From Symbiodinium natans (Eukaryota; Sar; Dinophyceae; Suessiales; Symbiodiniaceae), in assembly GCA_905221605.1 (NCBI GenBank), contig CAJNDS010001569.1:230001-294000 (forward strand): a stretch of DNA of 64,000 bases, written 5' to 3'. A program made the position numbers and the translations under genes. Below, one piece after another: positions 47,483 to 59,372 of this stretch (position 1 is the first letter of the stretch; the number at the start of each line of letters is the position of its first letter). A model generated the notes under the pieces. It did not search any database and was not told where the DNA came from. It was given only the letters and a program-made list of their open reading frames with translations.

Positions 47483-47580
47483 CTTTGTCATAGTGGGGTA
47501 ACATTCACATGATTACGGGTACCTACACTCAATAAGGAATAGAGAGTTTAAGGTTTTAAATAGTATCCCAACCATGAGCT
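47483..47580. repeat. Dispersed repeat, family 6, copy 2
   Basis: CTTTGTCATAGTGGGGTAAC...CTCAATAAGGAAT...TATCCCAACCATGA, homologous end to end with 43314-43412. Confidence 0.75.
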
Positions 47581-47719
47581 AGCTAGGCCATAGACTGCAA
47601 GCCCTAGACCCTGGACCCTAAACCCGAATCCCGAAACCCGAAACCCCAAACCCTCAACCCTAAACCCTAAACCCAAAACCCTAAACCCTAAACCCTAAAC
47701 TAAACCCCACCTCCTATAG

Positions 47720-47825
47720 CTGCCGCTTCTTTGAATTTCGGAAGCAGGATGTGTCTGTTTCTTCCACGGCCCAGCACTGGTGCTTTCAGGGCCCACTCGC
47801 AGGATCACGTCTACCTGAAGTGTAG
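47720..47825 (+). CDS. Candidate terminal exon, unknown gene
   Basis: After a CCCTAAA tract and TATAG, an open frame reads CRFFEFRKQDVSVSSTAQHW and then CFQGPLAGSRLPEV to TAG at 47823-47825, followed by TTTATAGGG tracts. No family is recognised. Confidence 0.35.
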
Positions 47826-50800
47826 AGGGCTTTATAGGGTTTAGGGTTCTTAGGGTTTACAGGGCCTTTAGGGTTTATAGGGTTTAGTATTTCAGGTTTA
47901 GGGTTTATAGGGAGTTGGGGTTCAAATGGCTTATAAGGGCTCATGAAGGCTTAAGGGGGTTCTAGAGCTTTCGGAGAACTTAACCTTAGGCACGTCCAAA
48001 AACCGGCATGCCATGGCATGACAGAAATGTTTTGGGAAGAAGTACGGTAGTAGGCCGCCTGGAGCTTTTGATAACTTAAGGTATCTGTTTTTTTTGAGGC
48101 CTGGGGTCTCGGGTTTCAGGCCCTCTTGTTGGTACCTCTTCCGGAAACTGCCCTAAAGCCCCGCACCCCTCAACCCTCAACCCTAAATCCTAAACCCTCT
48201 TTGTTCCTGCGTGTTCTTGAAAGCGCATGTGGCCGAGTGCTGGGTGCGAGTCCACGTTTTCCGGCGACGGACGTCAGCGGTTTGCTGTATCGGCTTTGGT
48301 ATTTGTAGTGTTTTCCGGTTAAAATGTTGTTTCCTGCAGAGTCCGTTGATGAGTTGTGGGATCTTCCGCGACGACATCCGGCCGGAAGTCGCGAACCATG
48401 GCGAGCATGCTTCAGGAAGGGTCCTAAGTGGCTCGAACCATCCTCAAACTTAAGGCAGTTACTACATCGTCCCATTGTGAGCCTCCCTCAGCCCTAAACC
48501 CTCTGGTTCCTTGGGGTCTAGGTATCCGTAAACCCTGAAACCTGGGCTTAGTGTACCCTGATGGCTTCAGAAGGGCACTTTCCGATGTGGGTTGGGGTCT
48601 CGTGCAGCTCTCTCGGTTTTGGTCCTTGCTTGGCTTGATACTTGGTTAGGCTTGTGTGTGGTCCAGAAATGGTCGTCGCACACTTCTAGTCTTATAGTAA
48701 CCCTGCAGTGCATGGTTCAAGATTCTTCTTGAATATTGCAAAGGATATATCCAGAAATATGTTAAAACAGTCCACCATGTTTGTGAATATTTCTGAAATA
48801 TTCAAAAGTGTTTGTAAAATATTGTACAGTACTTTGCCATATTCCAGACTATTCGTAGGGAGAATGTGCCACCGTATAGTTTAATCATCTGATGACTTCT
48901 TGCCACATGTATTTTCAGCAAAAAAGGTTCTCCGGCTTTTTGGCATGTATGCCAAACCCTCATTGCAACCGCCTTTCTACCTCCACCTGGACTTTAGGAT
49001 AGGAATGCTGAGATGTGTCTCTTCAGACCATTGGCACGCTCGACTTCGGCCACCGGAGGCAATGCCGCCTCAGAGACTGTGAAAAGACGATGCCCTAAAG
49101 CTTACTTAAAGCTTACTCTTGCCCCAAATCGCGGTTCCCAGTTTAAGGAGGCGACTTTTTTTCCTGGGCCCTCGTGCTAAACGTAAGATTTGGTACCCTC
49201 AAGGAGACAAAACTGCGATTGCCAGAGGGGTGGGCCTGGAGAGAACCCCTAACCCACCAAGCCCCAAGGAACCGCAAAAGGGTTTGGGGTTTCGGGGGAA
49301 AAGGGTTGAAGGTACTTGCAGGTTCATGGATTGTTGTCTTGTACAGTTATGATCATGACGACAGTCGCCCTACCTACAGCTACCCACTGATCCCCAAGCG
49401 AATTCCACCTTAAAGCCTAAACCCTCGACCCTACAGCCCGAAACCCCGAAGTCCTAAACACCGCTCGGGTTCGGGTGCAGGCTTCGGTTTTCTCAGCCTC
49501 GCAGGGGTTAGGATGCCGAATGAGCCTTTAGGGTTTAGGGTTTAGGGTTTAGGGCTTGGGGACCTTGAGTTCTGTGTCTCTGAAGGGCTGGCTTCCCCTG
49601 GCCCGCTGTCACTGAAGGGAGCCAGGCATGCTTGCCACCTCAGTGTGACTAGTCTCGGGTTTCGGGTTTAGGGTTTAGGGTTTAGGGTTTAGGGTTTAGG
49701 GTTTAGGGGCAACTTGAGATAGCCGTAGAAGCCTTGAACCCATAGGGTTTCAGGTACCTCGATGAGGCTTATGCACTTAGTCCTGAACCCTGAACCCGAA
49801 CCCCAAACTCCCAACCCCCAAAAACCTGAACCCTAAATCCAAATCCTAGGTTGGCTTGGAAGGTTCTGCGCCCTTCAAGGTTTAAGGTTTACGGAGGTTG
49901 AGGGGGGACACCCTAAACAGGCCCTAGTTTAGAAGTTCGAAAGAAGCCCCCTAGTCGCCGGGTGCCCTAAGCCCCAAACTGCGGTTTAGGCCCAGCCTAG
50001 CGACACACCTGGCTCTTGTGGTGGCAGCGGTCCAGCAACGAGGGGTGTTCTGAAACGAGGGGTGGTGTTCATTCTGGGTTGTGCTTTGGGCCTTTGCAAC
50101 AAGCTTTGGCCATCTTCGACCTAGACAACCTGTTGTTTAAAACTTATCAAGTGCCTTAAAGCACAACTTAGTCAGCGTGCACGGCGAATTTGAGCTGCGG
50201 CTCACTACGGGTTCTTCCAGTGGTGACAGGTGTTTTCACAAAGGTGCCTTGAAGAAGGCTGGCCTAGGGCCCGTGGTTCATGTCTTTATGGTACACCCAC
50301 AGATGCCTGTAATGTTTCTTCCGACCCTCACTCCCCTACCCTAATCCTGCTTTTCGGGGGCTTGGGATCCAGGATCCCGGGTTCTGGGTAAACTCTGAAC
50401 CCGTGAAGGAAGAACCCGTACGTCTTGACGTCATGAGAAGGCAAGGATGGACAGACCAGAGAAATGTATCAGTTCGGCAAGGAGGCTAGTAAACCCTAAG
50501 CCCTTCCTTTGTTTGGGCTTGGCTTGGGAGACTTTTCAGCGACCTACAGATCCTATGTGTTGTACTTGAGCTACGGGCAAGGGTAGATGTACTACTGGAC
50601 TGTAGGGTTGAGGGGTTTTGGGGTTTGGGGTGGGAGTCCCATCCTACGACACAAGCTTCGAGAAGCAGCTTGGTCTTTCAGCGCGGCGCGCGCGCGCACC
50701 TTTTGCCAGTAATTCGAGGGTGGCTGTCGCCGAGACCCTGGAGCCCCTTTAGGGTTTAGGGTTTAGGGTTTAGGGATTAGGGTTTAGGGTTTAGGGTTTA

Positions 50801-51988
50801 GGGTTTAGGGTTTAGAGCAGCAAACAACACCCCCCAGACGCCAAAATCCCCATTCCCTCGTTTCCGTGCAGCAGTCAGACAATCAGACATGCAGACAATC
50901 GGACACATCTTTTGACTTCTGGCTTTCTCTTGAATGAACCTTCTCCGAATGTTGGCTCCTAGGCATTTGACCGAGCAACATGTTGGATGTAGAAACGCGC
51001 TTTTACTTCGTCTTGAGGCTAAATCTGACTTGACTGTCCCATTCTCAAATTGCGCCCCATTTGCACGCTCCGTCCATAAATCCCTGTGGCTGTTAACCCC
51101 TAGAGCCCCGAAACCCTTGGGTCACCCACCCGAAAGCCTCTTAGAACCGAACACTCTTTTTGACCCTTAAAGCCTAAGAGCCCTCAAAGCCCTAAAAACC
51201 TTGCCAATAAAGCCCTTCAACTTTAGGGTTTAGGGCTTACGGTTTAGGCTTCAGGGTTGGAAATTCCCCCGAAAAAGCCCCCGAAGCTTCAACCCGACGC
51301 TCTTGACCGCGGCCTCGTGCGAGCTACGAATTGGTTGTGCCCTCGAGGCTGCTTCTCGCAGCAAACAGTTTTTTGCTAGGACCCGGAGTAGGCCTTTACT
51401 CGGTTTAGGGTTTTGGGTTTTGGGTTTAGGGTTTAGGCTACCAGAGTTTTATAGGTTGTAGAAGCACATATTTTTTGTATATCCTTATTATATATATAAG
51501 TAACAACATCTTTACATTTTTATTTCTTATGGTTTACATATATATATATATACATATACATACACGTGTATGGTGTGTACTGTATGTTAGGAGTTCATTT
51601 TTCTTATCGTCGGTTGCCATACCTGTTTCTGCAAGCTTGCAGCCCTGGCCTCGCTGCACATCACTTGGGAGCCACCAAACGGCACAGAGTCCGTCACTTG
51701 GAGCTCCTTCCTGCGGGAACTTCCTGCCTCTCTCGGAACAGCCCTCTGAGGAATCGCTAAGATTGCTGGGCTCAAAATACCCCGAAGTTCGGAGTGAGAA
51801 TCCCCTGAGCCGCCTTGTCCTACTGCTCCAAGAGCCTGCCCGCGCATGCTGGCGAAGGAGAGCTTGGCAGGAGTGCCCAACAGCAGCCCAAGTCTAAGCG
51901 GAAGACGTGCGACGGGGCCCTGCTTTGCGAAGTAGGCTGTATGGGATGCACCCCTCAAACCTATGGTCGTAAACCTTGCAGGGTTTAG

Positions 51989-52120
51989 GTTGGGATGTCC
52001 CCCCTTATACTGACAGTCCTTAATAGGGATTATAGTACCCCCCCCCCCCAATAGGGATTGTAGTACCCCCTATTCTAATCCCTATTAGGGGCTGCTAGTA
52101 GAAGGGGGGGACATTCCAAG
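51989..52120. mobile_element. MITE-like hairpin element, family 1, with internal duplication
   Basis: TTGGGATGTCCCCCCTTATA mirrors AGAAGGGGGGGACATTCCAA. The AATAGGGATTATAGTACCCC segment is duplicated inside. Confidence 0.75.
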
Positions 52121-53070
52121 GGTTCTCATCCCGAAGCCCCCCAAACCACAACTCTCAAGCAAGGCCCGAGCTGCAGGTGGTTGCGGGGCTTAGGTTTAGG
52201 GTTTAGGGTTTAGGGTTTAGGGTTTTGGGTTTAGGGTTTAGGGTTTAGGGTTTAGGGTTTAGGGCCTACTTATACTTTTTTTCTGGAGTTGCTTGTGTTG
52301 AGTTGCGTTGGACGGTCTGCAGGGTGGTGCAAATACCCAATGTCCTGGGGCGATCTTCAAGGAAAGCCCTAAACGCAAAACCCTAAACCCTGCGCCCTGA
52401 ACCCATTCGCACATGGGCCTCGCTCGCACCTTTGAATTTCTAGGTTAGGTAAGCGCAAACTGTTGCGCGGCGTTACAGATTGGCCTCCGCTCGGCACCGA
52501 ATCCCTAGCCCCAAGCACTTGAAGCGCCCAGATGGTTTGTTCAACCTCGGCACAGGGGGATTTAGGGTTTAGGGTTTAGGGTTTAGGGTTTCGGGCAGAG
52601 TGTTCTAACGGTAGCTGGGGGTTTAAGAGTAGGGGGGGCTGAAGGGCGTTGGGCAGTTTAGTCTCGGAGTTGTGAGTGCACGAGGCGCGTGCCAAACGTT
52701 CTCCAACCTTCTTCCCATGAAATGCCCTTTCCCCGAGTTGTTTTTGGCCTAGGGGCTCCTGAACCCTAAACCCTAAACCCTAAACCCTAAACCCTAAACC
52801 CCAAACCCTAAACCCTAAGCCCTAGTTGAGGGTTCAGGGCTTAGGGCTCTCGCCCCTGAAAGTGACGTAGAGTTTACACTACCACAGTACCCCAACAAGA
52901 GAGACGACTAAACCCTAAGCTCAAAACACTAAACCCTAAAACCCTTATCCTTATAAAGCCTACCCAAAAGCCCTAACCCTGAAACGCTAAACCTATACGG
53001 ATTCAGGTTTTTAGGGTTTAGGGTTTAGGGTTTAGGGCCAAAAGCCCTAACCCTGAAACGCTAAACCTAG

Positions 53071-53142
53071 GGTGCCGAATGGAGCACTGGAGCGCCTTGC
53101 CCAGAGCATGGTGAAGAGTGCCATGCGCCCCGCTCAGCAGCA
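53071..53142 (+). CDS. Candidate exon, unknown gene
   Basis: After CCTAG, the second frame reads VPNGALERLAQSMVKSAMRP then AQ, helix-like and GC3-rich, with a possible GC donor. No family is recognised. Confidence 0.3.
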
Positions 53143-53935
53143 GACTTCTTGTGCCTTGGGGGCCTCTTGAGCCTCCCCAAGACCCGCGACCTCCAATACC
53201 AAAAAGCGCACCTCTGATTGCCAGCTACTACTATGACTATTTTGTATTATTAGTATTATTATTATTAATATTATGTATACGTCTATTCATGTTCTTTGGG
53301 ATTCGGAGTCGTTTTTGTTCGCTCCTTGCCTGATACCCTGGTGAATAGACAACTTTGGTTATGTTGAACGGTACATCTGAACAGGGGGCCCTGCATCCTT
53401 CTTGAGTCCGGCCCTTAGGGTGCCTACAGGATCCGAAGCGCGAAGCCCTAGCATCTTCAACGGTGTGCCGGAAATCCTTCAGGGTTTAGGGTTCAGGGTT
53501 CAGGGTTCAATCCCAAATCCATTAAACCCGGAGAGCTCACTACTCCAGAGCCACTTAACCCCGGTTCTCTTGCTTCCAAAGGCTTTCAGAGCTTGCCGGG
53601 TTTAGCCTTAGTACCCTTTGTTTGTTTCCCTTCCGTATCCCTTGTATGTACTTGGAACCAAAGGTAGCTTAGTAAACTCCCGTCGCAGATGGGTATTTCC
53701 CAAACAGGGGCAACTTTTATATACCTCCAAGATGCTACAATCCTTGTTAAGGGAACCCACCCGCCAGAACAAGGGTACGTATATGTTCGACTCCTAAACC
53801 CTGTTGGGGAGCTTGTTCTGTTGGGTTTCGGGCTTGAGCTTTACCACGCTGGAGGGACCGAGCCCGGCTAAACTTGAACCCTAACTCCCGAAAGCCTAAC
53901 CCCAAACCCTCTTTGGCTCCGCTCTTACTTTCAGG

Positions 53936-54030
53936 CGCTCTTGCTTCAACTGCCGTTTCAGTTCGAAAGTTTTTCCCGACGTGTTGCTCCTGCGCCTCCG
54001 CCCGAAGTCTCTTAGAGAGGCGCGTGTTGG
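53936..54030 (+). promoter_or_regulatory. Conserved 5' block of atpH copy 5
   Basis: Contains GTTTCAGTTCGAAAG, TTGCTCCTGCGCC and CCCGAAGTCTCTTAGAGAGG. Copy 4 ends 16 kb away and has no such block after it, so the block belongs to the downstream gene. Confidence 0.55.
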
Positions 54031-54596
54031 GCGGGTTGGACCCTAAACCCTAAACCCTAAACCCTAAACCCTAAACCCTAAATCCCAAACCCTAAAGCCA
54101 ACCCGAAGCCTCTTTTTGGGGTGCGATAAGCCACCTTACAATCATCACCCGAAGGACTTTCCTCCCCCCTGAAAGCTCAGGAAGTGGACTAGCCCTAAGC
54201 CCTAAGCCCTAAGCCCTAAGCCCTAAGCCCTAAGCCCTAAACCCTAAACCCGAAACCCGAAACCCTAAACCAAAACCGCAGGTTGGGCTCTGAATCCCAA
54301 ACCTTCTTATATACATATATATATATATATGTATGGACCGTTTATCGATGGACGTATGCCATGAAACCTTACATAGACTGTTCGACATCGCTGGCCCGAA
54401 AGAACACTCTCCCATAAGGGGTTTCCAAAAAAACAAAGAGGTGTACCTTCTGGGCTTCTGCTTAAGAGGGTTTCAAAAGCATGTGAGGGTTTGGGGTTTG
54501 GGGCTAAGGGTTTAGAGGGTAGACGGTTTAGGGTTTAGGGGTTTAGCGTTGGGGGCGAGGGGGGCTGCCTGGTGTTTGGGAAAATTGCTCAGCAGG

Positions 54597-57500
54597 ATGG
54601 CCCGCTCCCTCGTTCTGACTGGTGCTGTGCTCCTGTGCAGCGGCCGGGGGCCCCAGTGGAGGAGGGTTTAGGGTTTAGGGTTTAGGGTTTAGGGTTTAGG
54701 GTTTAGGGTTTAGGGTTTTGGGTTTAGGGTTCAGGGTTCAGGGTTCAGGGTGTAGGGTGTAGGGTTTGGGGGCGAGCTGAGGGTTTTTTATTGCTAAGCA
54801 GGAGGAGTTCCCGAGTAGGGTGCCTTCAAGAAGGCGTCTGTAAGGTGTAGAGAGGTGCATAAGGGGTTAGAGAAGGACCACCATGTCAAGGCCATGTGGG
54901 AGGGAAGCCGCCCACCTGCAACTGCCAATTTCAGGTGGGTGGGTAGTTTATCCCATTTACCTTTAACCTTTCAAGAAACCCTAAACCCTAAACCCTAAAC
55001 CCTAAACCCTAAACCCTAAACCCTAAACCCTAAACCCCTCAGCCCTTATAAGGTGCGCTCTTCACGGCCTTCGTGGCCGCGCCCCGTGCCGCCCCGGCCC
55101 CGACTGCGCCACACGCCGCCACCGCGGCCCTGAGCGGCTGCGACCGCAGTTTTTGGCATTTTGGGGGTTTAGGGTTTTGGGTTTATTTGTTTAGGCGTCT
55201 CTGGGGCTTTGTACGACACTCCAGTGTTTGCTCGGGATTTCTTGGGGTTGTTCGGCTGTTCAATGGACTTTGATGTTCTGTTAGGGTTTCGAATGTTTTT
55301 TGGAAGGGCTTCGGAGATTAGGATGTTTGAGCCCTACACTTAAAACGGTCCTGCACCATAGTTACTATAGGGGTCGGAATACTTACTAATCATATTCTTT
55401 AGGTTTCTTGTATCTATACCATAATAATCCCCAAAACCGTTTCTAACTAATTATTCAGGCCCCTATACTAGGGCGATTAAGGGAACGTCCGGAGAAAAAT
55501 GTCAAGAGGTGCTGTGACGCTGGTGGCCCCGCAGGCTGCCCATGCCGAGGTGGCGCAGTTGAGTTATAGGGTTTAGGGTTTAGGGTTTAGGGTTTAGGGT
55601 TTAGGGTTTAGGGTTAGGGTTTCTAGTTTTAGGGTTTAGGGGTTAGGGGTTGGGGTTTGGGGTTTAGGGGGGTTCAAGGGGAGTATGTAACCCAAGGTTC
55701 CCTAGTAGTCCCCACTACTCCCTAAGGCTCCCCAAGCTTCCCTAGGATTCCCTAGGTACGGTACCGACCCTCCACTATTACCCCTGCCCTCAAGGACCTA
55801 GAGTTTAGGCGTTAAGGGGTTTGAATCCTAAACCCTAAACCCTAAACCCTAATTAAACCCTAAACCCTAAACCCTAAACCCTAAACCCTGAACCCTAAAC
55901 CCTAAACGGTTCAGGGCATTCGCGGTTCCGAGCCCATAGGGGACTTGCGGGTTTGGGAAATCCGGGGTTTGCTTTTGTTTCCGGTGCCGCATGCATCCAG
56001 CTGGCGTGCACTGTGCACTTGCTTGCCCTTCCCTAAAGCCCGAATACCTCCAACCCCAAGCCCTATGAACCCTAAACTCCAAAACCCTAAACCCCCGAAC
56101 CCTTGCAACCCTAAACCCTAAAAGCTTGCAACCCTAAACCCCTTGCAACCCTAAACCCCCGACCCAAACTCTAAACCCCTAATCCCCAAGAGCCCTCCCT
56201 CAGGGCGGTGCTGTTTGGATCCCGGCGCTCTCGGCCATCGGCGCCGGCTTCGCCATTGGCCTTGCTGCCATCGGCTCGGGCGTGGGCCAGGCTGCCGGAT
56301 TCCGGGTGGGTTTGAAAGAGGGTTTATGGGGCTAGGGCTTAGGGCTTAGGGCTTAGGGCTTAGGGCTTAGGGCTTAGGGCTTAGGGTTTAGGGTTTAGGG
56401 TTTAGGGTTTAGGGTTTAGGGTTTAGGGTTTAGGGTTTAGGTTTTTTTTCGCAAAAAAAATGATGCTCTTTGGTTACCATTGCTTCTCGTTTTGAGCCTA
56501 TTTGAGTTGATCGCTGCTTGCTGCTTGGCTGCCAATCCTGATTCCCGCGGGCTGGGTCACTGTCTTGTGCAGAGTTGCGTTGGTGACTAACAAGGCAGCG
56601 ATTCGCATGGTTCAGAGGATTTGCGACAGTCCAGCCGTATCATGAAAACCTCGATTCCCTCAACGACAATCGAGCCGGACCAGTACTAAGCCAGTGTTGA
56701 ACAATCAGTCCCATGAAGCCCTGTGCTTAGGAATGCTGGCCTGCGATAACTCGAAATGCCAAAATCGAAAGCAACAGCTGCTAAGCCGCGGCAGTAGGAT
56801 TGAATTTTGCCGCTCACTGAAGAGGTTTGGAAGTGCTCTGCGTAGTTGTTAAAAGGCCTTGGAGAAGTTAGGGTTTAGGGTTCAGACTCTAGGGTTTAGG
56901 GTTTAGGGGATTTTGAGCCGTTTTGAGCCTGACTGAGTGGGATTGAAATGAGATTGAGTGGGATTGAAGTGTGTTGAGCTGACCACCCCCTAAACCCTAA
57001 ACCCTAAACCCTAAAACCTAGACAAACCCTAAACCCTAAACCCCAACCGGCCTTCGGGGTTCGGGCATCTTCCTGGCAGGGCATCGCCAGCGGCCGCTGC
57101 ATTGATGGCATCTCCCGGCAGCCGGAGGCCGTTGTTTGTGGCAGACGCCGCTGCAGTGTCCCACCCTAAACTAAATGCCTAAAGCCCCTAAAGCCCCCTA
57201 AAACCCCCTAAAACCCCCTAAAACCCCCTAAAACCCCCTAAAACCCCCTGAGCCCCGAAAAAAAACCCCTAAAACCCCCTAAAACCCCCTGAGCCCCGTA
57301 TAAAAACCCCCTAACTAACCCTGAACCCCAAGACCCACATACCTTGCACCCTCGGCTCCCAATCCCCAAAAAGTCCTGGAATGTATGTGGGGTCTTCAAA
57401 CTAACCGGAGGAGTTTTTGGGATTCTTAAGGTAGGGTTCCGGGATTCTTTCCTACTTGAAGGCGTTTGCTGCAAGCATGTGCAGGTGGCAGATGACCTCC

Positions 57501-58512
57501 GCGGCGTGCTGACGCTGGGCTGCAGTTGGGCTATACACCCCTGAACCCCCAACCCAAACCCAAACCCTGGCCCAAAGCCTCAAAGCATAACCCCCAAACC
57601 CCGAAAAAGGCCTAATCCCCACAAACCCTGGACTCACCCTAAAACCCCCTAAACCCTGAGATCCTTAAATCCCCAGCCTGGCCTTTGTGCTTACACATAG
57701 GGTATTTCCAAAGAGAAGGGGGGCCCCCCCCCCCCCCGCCCCCCCAGAATAAGCAAAGTGGGGCATCCTCATTTGGGAGAATGGGGTTCATAGCTGAGTG
57801 TTGCAAAGCCTGACTCCGGGCCTTTGTGGGTGCTGTTTACAGGGCTTAGTGCTTTGGGGCTCAGGGCGTAGGGTTTAGGGCTTAGGGCTTCGGGCTTAGG
57901 GTTTAGGGTTTAGAGTTTAGGGTTTAGGGCTTAGGGGAGCAGATGTGTTTATAGGGTTTAAAGGGCGCCCTTACGTGCCCTGAAGCTTCTGTCCCTGGCC
58001 TTCATGGAGTCCAAAACCCCATTGCGCTCCCCTAAGACCCTTAAGCCCCAAGCCCCTAAGCCCCCCCTTAAGCCCCCCTGAACCCCAAGACCCTCAGATC
58101 CTAAAACCCTGTAAACCCTATGAACCCTATGAACCCTACAAAGCCTTAAGCCCCTGAAGGCCCCTTAAGCCCCCCTAGGCTGCTGTCCCTGGCCTTCATG
58201 GAGTCCCTGACCATCTACGGCCTCGTGATCGCCCTGGCGGGGGGCCTCAGCTGGGAGAGAGGGCCACAAGGGACTACAGGAGAGGGATCCTTATAAGGGA
58301 ATCTTACTGGTTATTTAGGGGCTTTTTTAGGGGCTACTTGAGTCCCTAAGCCCCCGAAACATCTCAAACTCTGAGCCCTAGATGCCGAACCCTGTAAGCC
58401 CATTCCTTATCCTTCATCGTTGAGGGTTTCAGGAATTTAGCGCTCAGACTACAGCGCGGAGCACCAAAATGCAACCGAGGTGCTCCTCTTCGCGAACCCT
58501 CTGATCAAGTGA
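54597..58512 (+). CDS. atpH: Plastid ATP synthase subunit c precursor, copy 5 (8 exons)
   Basis: Fifth copy, 17 kb beyond copy 4. Exons: 54597-54642, 55053-55133, 55509-55549, 56204-56290, 57080-57127, 57485-57510, 58179-58236, 58480-58512. It encodes 139 aa with the standard mature sequence. Exon 3 ends in Gln-type APQAAHAE. Donors: GT in intron 3, GA in intron 6, GC elsewhere. Intron 6 contains a second, internally deleted exon 7 at 57985-58028, so exon 7 was duplicated and one copy decayed. Intron 2 contains a hairpin element with ends reading TAGGGGTC and GGCCCCTA. The upstream block found before other copies is present at 53936-54030 although no atpH gene precedes it closely, which ties that block to the 5' end of the gene. 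It looks functional. Confidence 0.94.
55367..55470. mobile_element. MITE-like element, family 2, intron 2 of atpH copy 5
   Basis: Starts TATAGGGGTCGGAATACTTA and ends TTCAGGCCCCTATA, with CCCCAAAA at the centre. Confidence 0.6.
57985..58028 (+). pseudogene. Internally deleted duplicate of atpH exon 7
   Basis: GCTTCTGTCCCTGGCCTTCA and TGGAGTCC reproduce the first half of exon 7. Then AAAACCCC replaces the middle and ATTGCGCT resembles its end. The complete exon 7 of copy 5 follows at 58179. The fragment keeps an AAG acceptor but has no TIYGLV segment. Confidence 0.75.
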
Positions 58513-58750
58513 GCAAGGTATTTTGTACGTCGGAGATGGGGAGGAAGTTCTCCAACATGTGCAGCAGGGTTGGCTGGGGCCTCTTTCGCAGAATTTGATT
58601 TCCCTAAACCCTAAACTCTAAACCCTAAACCCTAAACCCTAAACCCTAAACCCTAAACCCTAAACCCTTTTCAGGAGCATGCTGTGAGTTCGGAGACCCC
58701 AGGTTGCTTAGAACCTCGGGCCATGCCAACCCTGCCGGAAGAGGCTGAAC

Positions 58751-58766
58751 GAGCTCGCGCTCATAA
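58751..58766 (+). promoter_or_regulatory. 3' element of atpH copy 5
   Basis: GAGCTCGCGCTCATAA, about 240 bp after the stop. The sequence right after the stop (TGAGCAAG...ACGTCGG...GGAAGTTCTCC) is also shared among copies. Confidence 0.45.
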
Positions 58767-59172
58767 ACTCAGGAACCTTGAGCCTTTCTGGTATAGGGTT
58801 TAGGGTTTAGGGTTTAGGGTTTAGGGTTTAGGGTTAACCCTTTTCTTGGCTAGGGCATCCAGCCCCTCAGTAAACAAGTTCAACGGGAGTCTGTGGAACG
58901 GTTGAGGAGCACCCTCAGGAGTAGAGCAAGAGCCTCGGAGCGCCGAGGGCTTTCTAGGGTATAGGGTTTGGGGTTTGGGGTTTAGGGTTTAGGGTTGGGA
59001 TTGAGGGTTTAGGGTTAGGATTCAGGGTTTAGGGTTAGGATTGAGGGTTTAGGGTCCAGGATGTGGGGTTTAATTAGGGTTGGGGGTCGAATTGAGCAGC
59101 GCTGGTCCATGCAGCCCAGGCGTTGGTTGCTGACTTGTAGTGAACGCCCTCAGCGCCACCAACAACGAAGCC

Positions 59173-59285
59173 TGTAGGGTGTAGAGTTTAGGGTTTAGGG
59201 TTTAGGGTTTAGGGTTTAGGGTTTAGGGTTTAGGGTTTAGGGTTTAGGGTTTAAGGGTTTTGGGTTTATGGTTTAGGGTTTAGGG
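59173..59285. repeat. TTTAGGG array between atpH copies 5 and 6
   Basis: About 12 units with minor variants. Confidence 0.95.
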
Positions 59286-59326
59286 TCTTATCAAACCAGG
59301 ACCTGACCTTACTTGGGGCCTTGAAA

Positions 59327-59372
59327 CCAAGAGGGCACCCTACTGATTCCTAGGTTACTCTTGGGTCCAGTA
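59327..59372. repeat. Dispersed repeat, family 4
   Basis: AGAGGGCACCCTACTGATTC then CTAGGTTACTCTTGGGTCCAG. It lies between atpH copies 5 and 6. Confidence 0.6.

Larger units (their letters stand above)
37614..54596. other. 17-kb interval between atpH copies 4 and 5
   Basis: No atpH exon except weak look-alikes. It contains telomere-type tracts, hairpin elements and candidate exons of other genes (listed separately). Stretches such as 48480-49480 and 50000-51200 show no tract polarity and no recognisable gene. AT microsatellites lie near 47225-47285 and 51535-51560, and a 12-bp GTTGTTGTTGGG repeat at 43798-43850. Confidence 0.6.
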
